Shown here piece by piece: positions 17,776 through 25,913 of a DNA stretch of 64,000 nucleotides. The notes under the pieces are model-generated. The model made no database searches, had not been told where the DNA came from, and saw only the letters and a list, made by a program, of their open reading frames with translations. Source of the DNA: Pseudomonas sp. (GTDB lineage: Bacteria > Pseudomonadota > Gammaproteobacteria > Pseudomonadales > Pseudomonadaceae). The DNA lies in contig NZ_JAUXMX010000004.1 of the NCBI RefSeq assembly GCF_030683065.1, forward strand, positions 89,725 through 153,724, written 5' to 3'. Both the position numbers and the translations under genes were made by a program. Each line of letters begins with the position of its first letter. Position 1 is the stretch's first letter.

Positions 17776-19092
17776 ATGCACAAGAACACTATCTTCCGCC
17801 TGACCGCGCTGACCCTCGCCCTGACTGCGGGGCAGGCCATGGCTGCCGCTGAGTCGGTGATCGAGAAATCCTTCTACCCCTACAAAGGCGAAACGCCCAA
17901 GGCCGCCGGCCTGAGCGCCGGCCTGACCATCAACCAGGCCAACGTCGCCCAGTTCAAGGACATCATCGATCCGGCCTTCTACGGCTTTATCGAGAAGGGC
18001 TGGCTGGAGATGCAGGTTGGCGACACCACCTCCTTCGACCTGCACCCCAACTATGTCGAGGCCAGCCGTCAGGGCCAGGACCAGGTCAAGCTCGGCGCCA
18101 AGCCCGGCCAGATCGAAGGCTGGGTCGCCGGCCGGCCCTTCCCCCAGGAGCCGGACGCCAATGACCCGCGCGCTGGCGAAAAGCTGGCCTGGAACTACAA
18201 GTACGGCTACAACTGGGGCGACAGTGCGGCCATCTCGCCGTTCTACTGGAAGTACCGCGACATGGACTCGGCCAAGGTCGAGCGCACCATCAAGTTTGAC
18301 TTCCACTTTCTCAACTTCACCGGCCGGGTCAACCAGCCGCCGCTGCCGGCGATCACGCCGAACCCCTCGCAGCTGTTTCGCGGCATCTACGTCAAGGTTC
18401 TCGAACCCTATGACGTGCGCAACACCCAGCTGCTGATTCACCGCGCCCAGGACGACCTCAAACGCGACAACTCTTGGCTCTACCTCGGCTTCCAGCGCCG
18501 CGTGCGCCGTCTGGCCACCGGCCAGGTGACCGACGCCTTCCTCGGCTCGGACCTGATGATCGAGGACTTCGAGGGTTACAACGGGCGCATCTCCGACATG
18601 AACTGGAGCTACAAGGGCACCAAGTTCCTGTTGATGCCCTTCTACAACCACAACGACCTGACCCTGGACAGCGAAACCCACAAGGACAACGACGGCTACC
18701 AGGTCGTAGCCTTCGCCGGCCAGGGCGGCTGTTTCCCCAACATCACCTGGCAACTGCGCAAGGTCTACGAGGTCGAGTCGGCCCCGGTTGAAGGCAGCCA
18801 CCCGCTGTCCAAGCGCGTGCACTACGTGGATGCGCAGACCTTCACCGTGCCACGCACCATTTCCTATGACCGCAAGGGCAGCCTGTGGAAGACCTTCACC
18901 ATCGGCCAGGCCCACCCCGATCATCACCTGCCCAAGAACAAAGGCAGCGGTGTGTCGATTGACGACAGCTTCAGCATGATCGACGTACAGGCCATGCACT
19001 GCACCACCGGCCAGTTCAAGGGTCAGGTCGACCCGGCAATGAGCAAACCGGAAATGTTCAGCGTGCAGCACATGCGCGCTACTGGTAACTAA
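17776..19092 (+). CDS. DUF1329 family periplasmic/envelope protein
   Basis: 438-residue protein with a clear signal peptide (hydrophobic segment then GQAMAAAES, cleavage near residue 24). The rest, including GWVAGRPFP and WLYLGFQRRVRRLATGQ, is typical of DUF1329, related to the LolA-like outer-membrane lipoprotein-sorting fold. It is the last gene of the operon, 21 bp after the DUF1302 gene, and is followed by a strong hairpin. Joint action with DUF1302 and the RND pump in moving a hydrophobic molecule is a reasonable but unproven idea. Confidence 0.87.
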   Translation: MHKNTIFRLTALTLALTAGQAMAAAESVIEKSFYPYKGETPKAAGLSAGLTINQANVAQFKDIIDPAFYGFIEKGWLEMQVGDTTSFDLHPNYVEASRQGQDQVKLGAKPGQIEGWVAGRPFPQEPDANDPRAGEKLAWNYKYGYNWGDSAAISPFYWKYRDMDSAKVERTIKFDFHFLNFTGRVNQPPLPAITPNPSQLFRGIYVKVLEPYDVRNTQLLIHRAQDDLKRDNSWLYLGFQRRVRRLATGQVTDAFLGSDLMIEDFEGYNGRISDMNWSYKGTKFLLMPFYNHNDLTLDSETHKDNDGYQVVAFAGQGGCFPNITWQLRKVYEVESAPVEGSHPLSKRVHYVDAQTFTVPRTISYDRKGSLWKTFTIGQAHPDHHLPKNKGSGVSIDDSFSMIDVQAMHCTTGQFKGQVDPAMSKPEMFSVQHMRATGN

Positions 19093-19107
19093 AACACCAG
19101 CCTGCAA

Positions 19108-19130
19108 CCGCCCGGCAACACGCCGGGCGG
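19108..19130 (+). terminator. Strong hairpin ending the DUF1302/DUF1329 operon
   Basis: A perfect 9-bp GC-rich stem, CCGCCCGGC and GCCGGGCGG, with a 5-base loop begins 15 bases after the stop codon. Only TT follows, so it is a likely but not classical intrinsic terminator. Confidence 0.65.
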
Positions 19131-20079
19131 TTCGCTCACTACCCACGAATTCAACCCAGGCTGCGCCCGCGCGGCACGGCAACCCTTGCCCGTGCATTCG
19201 CGGCCTGCCCAGACCGTCACAACGGATCGGATGCCATGCCCCACGCGCGCCAGACCGACCCAGTGCCAAGACACCGCGCAGGTGGCCCAGGCCATGCAGC
19301 AGGGCCAGCCACCGCCGGCAACTGCAGCGCGCACCCTCGACCTCGCCGACCAGGTCAGCAGGCAGCGCGAACTGATCGAGCCTATGCACGGGCACTGATG
19401 CCAGGGCGGCTGACAGTTCCGGACGGCAGGCGCGCTGCGTTCGGCTCGGCCGCGGCTCCAGCCAAACCGGGCCCTTCCCCGGTGCAGTTATCCACAACCG
19501 TAGGATGGATTGAGCCTGCGATACCCATCAGCTGGCACACCGGCTACGCACAGGGCGTAGGCGAAAGGCGACTTGCCGTTTAGCCGCCGAGTGCTTAAGG
19601 TCGAGCCACCTTTGCTGGCCCGGTGCCAGCCCCCGCGTCTGCCGTTACCAAAAGGATGTTTGGTATGCGTTGCACAACAGCCGAATGGCTCAGGCTTGTC
19701 ATGCCGGCGCCCCGGCATAACGCCCTGCTTGGTCATTGTGCGCTGCGCTCGGCGTCTGCCAATGGGAAGCTGATCAGGCAGCACTTATCCGCGCCATATC
19801 GGTTGCGGGGAAATACGCGAGCGTGCAGTCGTCCACAGCTGACCGCCGTTACAGGTTATGGCTTGGACTGGAAATCGGGGCTAGGTATTGCCTTTTGCTT
19901 GGCACATGGCGCTACGTACGAAGGAAATAAGGGGTTGTTTTTGTCTGCACTATTCGTATGTCAGTCGTACGATAACGGAAAAGGCCAAAGATAAGACCTG
20001 ACCCTTTGTTGCTTGATGCCTATCGTTTCAAGCGTTGCACACATACTATAAATTCAGGAAAGGTAGTTATTAGCCATAA
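19131..20079. other. Intergenic region, no convincing gene; left boundary of AT-rich insert
   Basis: About 950 bases with only short, poorly coding reading frames. A truncated relative of the dispersed GTAGGATG repeat lies at about 19499-19560. Near 19990-20010 the text ATAAGACCTGACCC marks the change from GC-rich to AT-rich DNA; from memory, similar sequence often borders RAYT-type transposon remnants. Promoter-like AT-rich sequence (TACTATAAAT) lies at about 20044-20053, ahead of the next gene, but no clear -35 box was found. Confidence 0.5.
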
Positions 20080-20658
20080 ATGAAATTTAAAGATGAATGG
20101 AGTCAGCTCATTAAGAGTATTGATGAAGTAAAATCAGAAAACGCAGATACAGAGTTTTCTAATAATCTGTTAGAGCTCCTTGTTGCAGGAGAGGATCATC
20201 GTTTCTGGTCACATTTTGGAGTTGATCCAATAGGTCTAATTAGAGCTTTTTGGAAAACTACATTCCATCACCGAAGACAAGGTGGCTCTACAATTGCGAT
20301 GCAATTAGTTAGAACAATTACGGAGCGGTATGAGATCAGCCTGCAGCGTAAAGTTAAAGAGATTTATTTAGCTACTAGATTAACCTTGGTGCTCGAAAGA
20401 AAAGAAATATTAAAGCTCTATTTGAGTATTGCTTATTTTGGATGGAATATGCATGGAGTAAAACAAGCGTGCAAAGCATTAGGGTTAGATGAATGTGCGC
20501 TATCCAATTATGAGGCAGCCTTGATAATTGCTAGATTAAAATACCCAGAGCCAAGATTTGATAAAAAAAATAAGCTCAAAGCTATTGATTTTCGAGCTGG
20601 CCATATCCTTAACCGTTTTAATCAATTGCATTCTAAAGGGCACTATGGAACCATTTAA
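20080..20658 (+). CDS. Stand-alone soluble GT51 peptidoglycan transglycosylase-like protein
   Basis: 192-residue protein consisting almost only of a GT51 (penicillin-binding-protein-type) glycosyltransferase domain. Motif 1 is EDHRFWSHFG (catalytic Glu38), motif 2 GGSTIAMQLVR (68-78), motif 3 RKVKE (90-94) and motif 4 RKEILKLYL (107-115), so the active site looks intact. Unlike MtgA or PBP1 proteins it has no N-terminal membrane anchor or signal peptide. An in-frame TAA directly precedes the ATG, so no anchor can be added by extension. Codon use and base composition are strikingly AT-rich compared with the neighbours, indicating transfer. It overlaps the following nucleotidyltransferase gene by 14 bp. 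Physiological role is unknown; a defence or toxin role is only a hypothesis. Confidence 0.8.
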   Translation: MKFKDEWSQLIKSIDEVKSENADTEFSNNLLELLVAGEDHRFWSHFGVDPIGLIRAFWKTTFHHRRQGGSTIAMQLVRTITERYEISLQRKVKEIYLATRLTLVLERKEILKLYLSIAYFGWNMHGVKQACKALGLDECALSNYEAALIIARLKYPEPRFDKKNKLKAIDFRAGHILNRFNQLHSKGHYGTI

Positions 20659-21304
20659 AGTATCAAGCCATTTAAAAGGGATGATATCTCCGTACCCAGA
20701 AGCAAAATTGATCTCAGAAGCTGCAAAACATGGCGGAGAATCAGCTAGACAAGCTATTGCAAGGCAGTGGTTGTCGGAGGGTATCCCATTCGCATTCAAG
20801 GAGTGCCCTGGGATTTATGAATCTATTCGTTCGTGGGTTGGTTCAAGACTCAATATTGACCCAAAAGAATTAAATGTCACAGGTAGTGCAAGGTTAGGGC
20901 AGTCATTAGCACCCCATAAAATGGGTAAGCCATTTGGAGATGATTCAGATTTAGATATCTTCATTATTTCTAATGAGCTTTTTGAGCACTTAAAAAGTGA
21001 CTTTAATGAATGGTCTTATGATTTTGAAAGTGGAGCTATTAGAGCTTCAAATGATAGGGAGAATGGGTTTTGGATAGATAATTTACATAGAGGACCTAAA
21101 AATATTGCAAAAGGTTTTATAGACTCAAGTATAGTTCCAAATCATGATAAATATCATTATGTAAGAAGTATTGCTCAAACCATGTACCTTCTTAAAGAAA
21201 AGTTAGATATTACAGTCGATGCACCAAGATTCTGTCATGCCTCGGTTAGGTGTTATAAATCATGGTCAAGCTACGTACAGCAAATTTCTTTAGGCTTGCA
21301 GTAA
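20645..21304 (+). CDS. Nucleotidyltransferase-fold protein (CD-NTase-like motif)
   Basis: 219-residue protein with the polymerase-beta nucleotidyltransferase signature: GSARLG (80-85) followed by DDSDLDIFII (99-108), giving the metal-binding aspartates Asp102 and Asp104. A third carboxylate cannot be placed with confidence; the segment KLDITVD near residue 187 is one candidate. The upstream frame is open, but the ATG at 20645 with AAAGGG just before it fits translational coupling to the GT51 gene (14-bp overlap). The AT-rich composition matches that gene, so the pair probably moved together. Such signatures occur in CBASS nucleotide cyclases, tRNA or aminoglycoside nucleotidyltransferases and MNT antitoxins; which applies here cannot be settled by reading. 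Confidence 0.75.
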   Translation: MEPFKVSSHLKGMISPYPEAKLISEAAKHGGESARQAIARQWLSEGIPFAFKECPGIYESIRSWVGSRLNIDPKELNVTGSARLGQSLAPHKMGKPFGDDSDLDIFIISNELFEHLKSDFNEWSYDFESGAIRASNDRENGFWIDNLHRGPKNIAKGFIDSSIVPNHDKYHYVRSIAQTMYLLKEKLDITVDAPRFCHASVRCYKSWSSYVQQISLGLQ

Positions 21305-21385
21305 CAAGAGTATTAAGGGACAGACCACGATTATCCTGATCTCGTCTACTCTTCTGGCGTCATTTCATGGAAAAGGAGTTTCCAT

Positions 21386-21799
21386 ATGCCGCGTCGAGCA
21401 CGTGTGCTGTTGGCGGGAGTCCCGTCGCACCTGATTCAGCGGGGGAACAATCATTCTGCCTGTTTCTTTGCTGAGGAAGATTACCTGTTCTATCTGGAGC
21501 ACCTTGCGGATCAAGCAAGAAAGCATGACTGCGCGATCCATGCCTGGCGCCTGATGACCAACCATGTTCATCTGCTGCTTACCCCCGCCAAGCCGGAAAG
21601 TGCCGGGATGTTGATGAAGGGGCTTGGTCAGCGCTATGTGCTGGCCTGCTATCGATACATTGAGATGAACCCGGTGCGGGCTGAAATGGTCGAGCATCCG
21701 GCGCAATATCGTTGGGCGAGTTATCGAGTGCATGCCCCGGCTGAGCAATCCGCACCGATTTAGCAACATTCCGTGTACCAGGCGTTGGGCTGCGCTGCG
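21386..21799 (+). pseudogene. Decayed REP-associated tyrosine transposase (RAYT, IS200-like)
   Basis: The 125-codon frame starts MPRRARVLLAGVPSHLIQRG with AAGGAG before it, and contains the HUH motif (NHVHLLL, residues 59-65) and CYRYIEMNPVRAEMVEHP of the Y1 transposase family. Intact relatives are roughly 220 residues or more. Here GLGQRYV joins directly to LACYRYIE, so about 35-40 residues that normally lie between are missing. A TAG at 21761 interrupts the frame just before HSVYQALG, which is normal family sequence continuing in the same frame. Both lesions point to an inactive remnant. It follows the AT-rich cassette directly. Confidence 0.82.
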
Positions 21800-21982
21800 T
21801 TCAACACCAACCTACCGATCGTGAGCTTTTTCGGCATCAGCTTGTCCCTGGCTTGGTCGTGCAAATTCGCTCAGCCAGCAACCGGGGCTATGAGTGTGGG
21901 CGCTAAAGGTGTGTGGCAGAGGAGGGGCGCGACCCACGGAAAACACCGTCTCTGAGGCTGGCGGTAAGCGCTGGCCCCTGAC

Positions 21983-22945
21983 TCATTCGCGGCCTTGCCA
22001 ATGCAGCAGACGGCCATCCGACACGGCGCTGTAGTAGAGCCCGGGGGTCTTGGCGAAGGCTACCGCCAGCACGGCGCGGCCACGGTTGCTGTAGAAGCTC
22101 TGGCGCGGTGCATGCCAGTGTTGCAGGCGCTGTGCGTCGCCCGTCGACCACAGGCTGCTGCTGCCGTCTGGACTGCCGGTCAGCAGTTCGCGGCCGTCGC
22201 TGCTAAAGCGTGCGGTGCTGATAGAGCCGCGCTCATGGCCGATTTCGGTGAGTTGCTGACCGTCACTCAGTTGCCAGATACGGCCTTTGCCGTGATAGCG
22301 GCCGGCGAACAGCAGGCGCTGGTCGTCGCTCAGGGCCAGGCTGCTGAGGCCGCTGGCGAAGCGCCAGGTCAGGCGCGCCTGGCCGCTGTCCATATCCCAC
22401 AGTTGCACCACGCCGTCGTCGGCACCGGTTGCGCCAATACGGCCGTCGCGGCTGATGACCACGGCCTGCACCGTGCTGCCATGGCGGATGCGTGCCAGCG
22501 GTTGGCCCAGGCGGGTGTCCAGTAGCACCGCAGTGTGATCGCGCAGGCCGGCGAGAATGCGCTGGCCATCGTCGCTGACGGCCAGGGACTGGATGTGTCC
22601 GTCCAGCAGCCAACTGCCCAGCGGTTGTCCGCTCCCGCTGTCCCAGAGGGTTAGCTGACGGCCTTCGCCGGTGGCAGCAAAACGGCCGTTGGCGGCCAGT
22701 GCCGTGGCGCTCAACAAGGACAGGCCTTCGGCTTGGTGATTCCAGTCATACAAGCGTTTACGGTCGCTGAGCCGCCACAGACTGCCGCCATGGCGCACGC
22801 TGCCGACCAGCACGTGCTCGGCCTCGGCGTCAAAACTGACGCTGAATACCCCAGCCTGTTCGGTCAGGTTCCAGCTGGCGCTCGGTGGTTCGTTGCAGGC
22901 GCTCAGCAGCACCGTGCAGAGCAGAATGGTCAGGCGAAGGGGCAT
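21983..22945 (-). CDS. WD40-repeat lipoprotein
   Basis: 320-residue protein with a signal peptide and lipobox (VLLSAC, cysteine at about 16), so it is probably anchored in the envelope. The rest is made of WD40-like blades, for example GRIGATGADDGVVQLWDMDSG and RHGGSLWRLSDR, sufficient for one beta-propeller. No enzymatic motif is evident; a scaffolding function is typical of the fold. It is transcribed toward the transposase remnant and has no close operon partner. Confidence 0.85.
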   Translation of the reverse strand: MPLRLTILLCTVLLSACNEPPSASWNLTEQAGVFSVSFDAEAEHVLVGSVRHGGSLWRLSDRKRLYDWNHQAEGLSLLSATALAANGRFAATGEGRQLTLWDSGSGQPLGSWLLDGHIQSLAVSDDGQRILAGLRDHTAVLLDTRLGQPLARIRHGSTVQAVVISRDGRIGATGADDGVVQLWDMDSGQARLTWRFASGLSSLALSDDQRLLFAGRYHGKGRIWQLSDGQQLTEIGHERGSISTARFSSDGRELLTGSPDGSSSLWSTGDAQRLQHWHAPRQSFYSNRGRAVLAVAFAKTPGLYYSAVSDGRLLHWQGRE

Positions 22946-23089
22946 GGGCGATCCGTAACAATGAGTCTATTCATAAGCTAGCAGCACTGGGTCGGCAGTA
23001 TCAGGGGAGTAATAGGAGGCAGGCCACGGTTTTTCGCCTTAGCCTGATCATTTAAGTGAAACCCTGGCACGTCCCCTGGCGATGCACGG

Positions 23090-23272
23090 TCAGGATTTCT
23101 TCTTGCCCAGGCTTTTCAGGCGTTGGCTGGCGCGCTGCACGGCGGCCATTTTTTCCGGGCGCTTCATGCGCTTCCATTGCTTGATCTCGGCCTTGCTGCG
23201 CCCGCAGCTCAGGCACAGGTCGCCGCTCAGCTGGCAGAGCGAAATGCACGGGTTTTCAATCTCCTTGGCCAT
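23090..23272 (-). CDS. DUF1289 small cysteine-rich protein
   Basis: 60-residue protein with PCISLCQLSGDLCLSCGRS, the four-cysteine signature of DUF1289, followed by a basic helix (IKQWKRMKRPEKMAA). The cysteines suggest metal or Fe-S binding, but function is unknown. It begins 3 bp after the end of the gene at 23276-23647, so the two probably form one unit. Confidence 0.85.
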   Translation of the reverse strand: MAKEIENPCISLCQLSGDLCLSCGRSKAEIKQWKRMKRPEKMAAVQRASQRLKSLGKKKS

Positions 23273-23275
23273 GGC

Positions 23276-23647
23276 TTAGTGCTTGCTCGAACGCTGGCGC
23301 GCCAGGCGTTGTTGCCAGTTGCCGCCATCGACCCGCTGGCAGCTTTGTTCGTTGTCGAAGTGCACATGGGCTGCCGGGGTTTCGAGTGCAACCTCGGCGG
23401 CTTGCAAGGCCGCTGCGGTAAGGGCCTGCATCAGGCGATCCTGGCCTTTGGCGATGGCGGCGTCTTGCTCAGCCTGGCTGGCGAACACCCAGATCACTCG
23501 CAGGCTTGAGGGGAAGCGTTGGTAGTCGACGTCATGGGTCAGCCACTCGAAGCCGACAATCTCGGCCTTGGCTGCTTCGCAGGCATCGGTGAGGGTTGCG
23601 GCCAGCGTCCGTTCGATCCGGCTTTGCTCGCGCTTGGTCAGGCTCAT
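23276..23647 (-). CDS. Conserved hypothetical protein
   Basis: 123-residue protein, start MSLTKREQSRIERTLAATLT. It contains a predicted mixed alpha/beta central part (FEWLTHDVDYQRFPSSLRVIW) and a basic C-terminus (WQQRLARQRSSKH). No signal peptide or known catalytic motif is visible. It resembles conserved Pseudomonas proteins of unknown function. An AAGGAGC ribosome-binding site precedes the ATG. It is paired with the DUF1289 gene. Confidence 0.75.
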   Translation of the reverse strand: MSLTKREQSRIERTLAATLTDACEAAKAEIVGFEWLTHDVDYQRFPSSLRVIWVFASQAEQDAAIAKGQDRLMQALTAAALQAAEVALETPAAHVHFDNEQSCQRVDGGNWQQRLARQRSSKH

Positions 23648-23705
23648 GGGGCTCCTTGATGGTGTAGGGCGGCCGTGCAGGATAACGCCTGGCCAATGGG
23701 TTTAT

Positions 23706-23740
23706 GCAGGTTGCTAAGCGGTGCGCCGCCAGCAACCTGC
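23706..23740 (-). terminator. Hairpin immediately after thrS paralogue
   Basis: A perfect 10-bp stem, GCAGGTTGCT and AGCAACCTGC, with a 15-base loop lies 3 bases beyond the thrS stop. It lacks a long T-run in the direction of transcription, so it may terminate weakly or protect the mRNA 3' end. Confidence 0.5.
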
Positions 23741-23743
23741 TGA

Positions 23744-25669
23744 TCAGTCTGTCGCGTCCTGACCGGGCATACGCGCCTCAGTGCTCAGGCGTTCGACCAG
23801 CTCGGCCAGCGTCAGGCTGCCAAGGTTGTCGCCAGCGCGGCTGCGCAGGGTGACGCGGCCTTCGGCTTTTTCCTGTTCGCCGATGACCAGCAGGTAGGGC
23901 ACTTTCTGCAGGGTGGCTTCGCGGATTTTGTAGCCGATTTTCTCGTTACGCAGATCCGCGCTGGCGCGCAGCCCGGCGCGCTTGAGGGCAGCGAGTACCT
24001 GGCGGGCGTAGTCGTTCTGGCCTTCGGAGATGGTTAGCACGGCCGTCTGTTGCGGCGCCAGCCACAGCGGGAACAGGCCGCTGTACTGCTCGATGAGGAT
24101 GCCGGTAAAGCGCTCCAGCGAGCCGAACAATGCACGGTGCAGCATCACCGGGCGTTCGCGTTCGCCTTGCTCGTTGATGTAGCTGATGTCGAAGCGCTCC
24201 GGCAGGTTGAGGTCCACCTGCAGGGTGCCGCACTGCCAGTCGCGGCCGATCGCATCGCGCAGCACAAACTCCAGTTTCGGCCCGTAGAACGCGCCTTCGC
24301 CGGGGTTGAGCTGGTAGTCGATATTCATCCGTTGCAGTGCGCCGGACAGTGCGCCTTCCAGTTGATCCCAAGTGGCGTCGCTGCCGATCCGGTTAGCCGG
24401 GCGGGTGGAGAGTTTGACTGCTACCTTGTTGAAACCGAAGTCGCGGTAGATGGCGAACACCAGGGCGATGGTGTCGGCGCATTCCTGCTCCATCTGCGCG
24501 GCGGTGCAGAAGATGTGCGCGTCGTCCTGGGTGAAGTGGCGCACGCGCAGCAGGCCGTGCAGTGCGCCGGAGGGTTCGTAGCGGTGCACCTTGCCGAACT
24601 CGGCCATGCGCAGCGGCAGGTCGCGGTAGCTTTTCAGGCCACGGGCGTAGAGCGCCACCGCGCCGGGGCAGTTCATCGGTTTGAGGGCGAACACGCGCTC
24701 GTCTTCGGTGGTGGTGGTGAACATGGCCTCGCGGTAGTTAAACCAGTGCCCGGAGGTTTCCCACAGGCTGCGGTCCATCACGTCGGGTGTGTTGACCTCG
24801 ACATAGCCGGCGGCGTCCTGCTGCTGGCGCATGTAATTGATCAGCTGCTGGAACAGCGTCCAGCCCTTGGGGTGCCAGAACACCGAGCCGGGGGCGCAGT
24901 CGTCGAAGTGGAACAGGTCTAGCTGAGCGCCGAGCTTGCGGTGGTCGCGCTTACCGGCTTCCTCCAGGCGAGTCAGGTAGGCCTTGAGTTCTTTCGGCGT
25001 GGCCCAGCAGGTGCCGTAGATGCGTTGCAGCGCGGCATTCTTGGCGTCGCCGCGCCAGTAGGCACCGGCCACTTTGGTCAGTTTGAACGCTTGCAGCAGG
25101 CCGGTGCGCGGGATGTGCGGGCCACGGCAAAGGTCTTCGAAGTCGCCCTGGCGGTACAGCGACAGCACCTCGCCTGCAGGAATGTCGCGGATCAGCTCGG
25201 CCTTGTAGTGCTCGCCCTGCGCCTCGAAATGGGCGATGGCTTCATCACGCGGCAGCTCGCGGCGGCTGACCGGCAGATCGGCGGCGGCCAGCTCCAACAT
25301 GCGCGCTTCGATGCGTTCGAGATCGTCCGGGGTAAAGGGCCGCTCGAAGGCAAAGTCGTAGAAGAAGCCGTCCTCGATCACCGGGCCGATGGTCACCTGA
25401 GCGCTGGGGTACAGCTGCTTCACGGCCATGGCCAGCAGGTGCGCGCAGGAGTGGCGCAGCAGCGCCAGGCCGTCGCCGTCACGGGCGGTGATCAGGCTGA
25501 GTTGGGCGTCGTGTTCGATAAGCGCGCTGGTGTCCACCAGTTGGCCATCGAGGCGGCCGGCCAAGGCCGCTTTGGCCAGGCCGGGGCCGATATCGGCGGC
25601 GACGTCGGCCACGCTCAGCGGTTGGGAATAATGACGCTGGCTGCCGTCGGGCAGGGTGATGCTGGGCAT
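23744..25669 (-). CDS. thrS: Threonyl-tRNA synthetase (probable second copy)
   Basis: Charges tRNA-Thr. The 641-residue protein has all expected parts: N-terminal TGS domain, editing domain with HSCAH and the DLCRGPHIP cysteine, catalytic class II core, and C-terminal anticodon-binding domain ([19 protein letters not shown]). Zinc ligands of the active site are all kept: Cys in MNCPG, His in QDDAHIF and His in VMLHRA. The usual partner genes infC, rpmI and rplT do not follow, and the neighbours are zinc-starvation genes, so this is inferred to be an extra copy used under zinc limitation. A 244-bp repeat-filled gap separates it from the dihydroorotase gene. Confidence 0.93.
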   Translation of the reverse strand: MPSITLPDGSQRHYSQPLSVADVAADIGPGLAKAALAGRLDGQLVDTSALIEHDAQLSLITARDGDGLALLRHSCAHLLAMAVKQLYPSAQVTIGPVIEDGFFYDFAFERPFTPDDLERIEARMLELAAADLPVSRRELPRDEAIAHFEAQGEHYKAELIRDIPAGEVLSLYRQGDFEDLCRGPHIPRTGLLQAFKLTKVAGAYWRGDAKNAALQRIYGTCWATPKELKAYLTRLEEAGKRDHRKLGAQLDLFHFDDCAPGSVFWHPKGWTLFQQLINYMRQQQDAAGYVEVNTPDVMDRSLWETSGHWFNYREAMFTTTTEDERVFALKPMNCPGAVALYARGLKSYRDLPLRMAEFGKVHRYEPSGALHGLLRVRHFTQDDAHIFCTAAQMEQECADTIALVFAIYRDFGFNKVAVKLSTRPANRIGSDATWDQLEGALSGALQRMNIDYQLNPGEGAFYGPKLEFVLRDAIGRDWQCGTLQVDLNLPERFDISYINEQGERERPVMLHRALFGSLERFTGILIEQYSGLFPLWLAPQQTAVLTISEGQNDYARQVLAALKRAGLRASADLRNEKIGYKIREATLQKVPYLLVIGEQEKAEGRVTLRSRAGDNLGSLTLAELVERLSTEARMPGQDATD

Positions 25670-25913
25670 GTCGGTTCTCTAATCAGGGTCGGTTAAATAT
25701 GTAACGCGTAGGGTGGGTTAGATATGTAGGGTGGGTTAGCGGCGCTCAGGTGTGCTGGCGAAGTCACTGCGTCATTAGTGCGCCGCGTAACCCACCATTG
25801 CGGTTTATCGGTAGACCGCAATGGTGGGTTACGGCGCTTTGAGCATTGGTGTTGTTTGCATGATCGCGGTTCGCGCCTAACCCACCCTACAAAGCAGTCT
25901 TGTGCAGCTTCTG
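25670..25913. repeat. Palindromic intergenic repeat cluster upstream of thrS
   Basis: The core is a perfect 18-bp inverted repeat: GTAACCCACCATTGCGGT (25787-25804) and its complement (25815-25832) around a 10-base loop. Outer copies of GTAGGGTGGGTTAG (two near 25708-25732) face CTAACCCACCCTAC near 25877-25890. The whole resembles the widespread GTAGGGTGGGTTA class of Pseudomonas intergenic repeats. No Zur-like box is visible here. Confidence 0.8.

Noticed and set aside
17755..19497. Long minus-strand frame (580 codons) opposite the DUF1329 gene
   Set aside because: Same reasoning; the plus-strand frame has a signal peptide and a recognised family.
19560..19800. Possible integron attC-like sequence left of the cassette
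   Set aside because: Some AAC/GTT words are present, but no paired core sites with complementary arms could be found on both sides of the genes.
19623..19994. Possible 123-codon gene upstream of the AT-rich cassette
   Set aside because: No ribosome-binding site, no recognisable family, and irregular composition; treated as intergenic.
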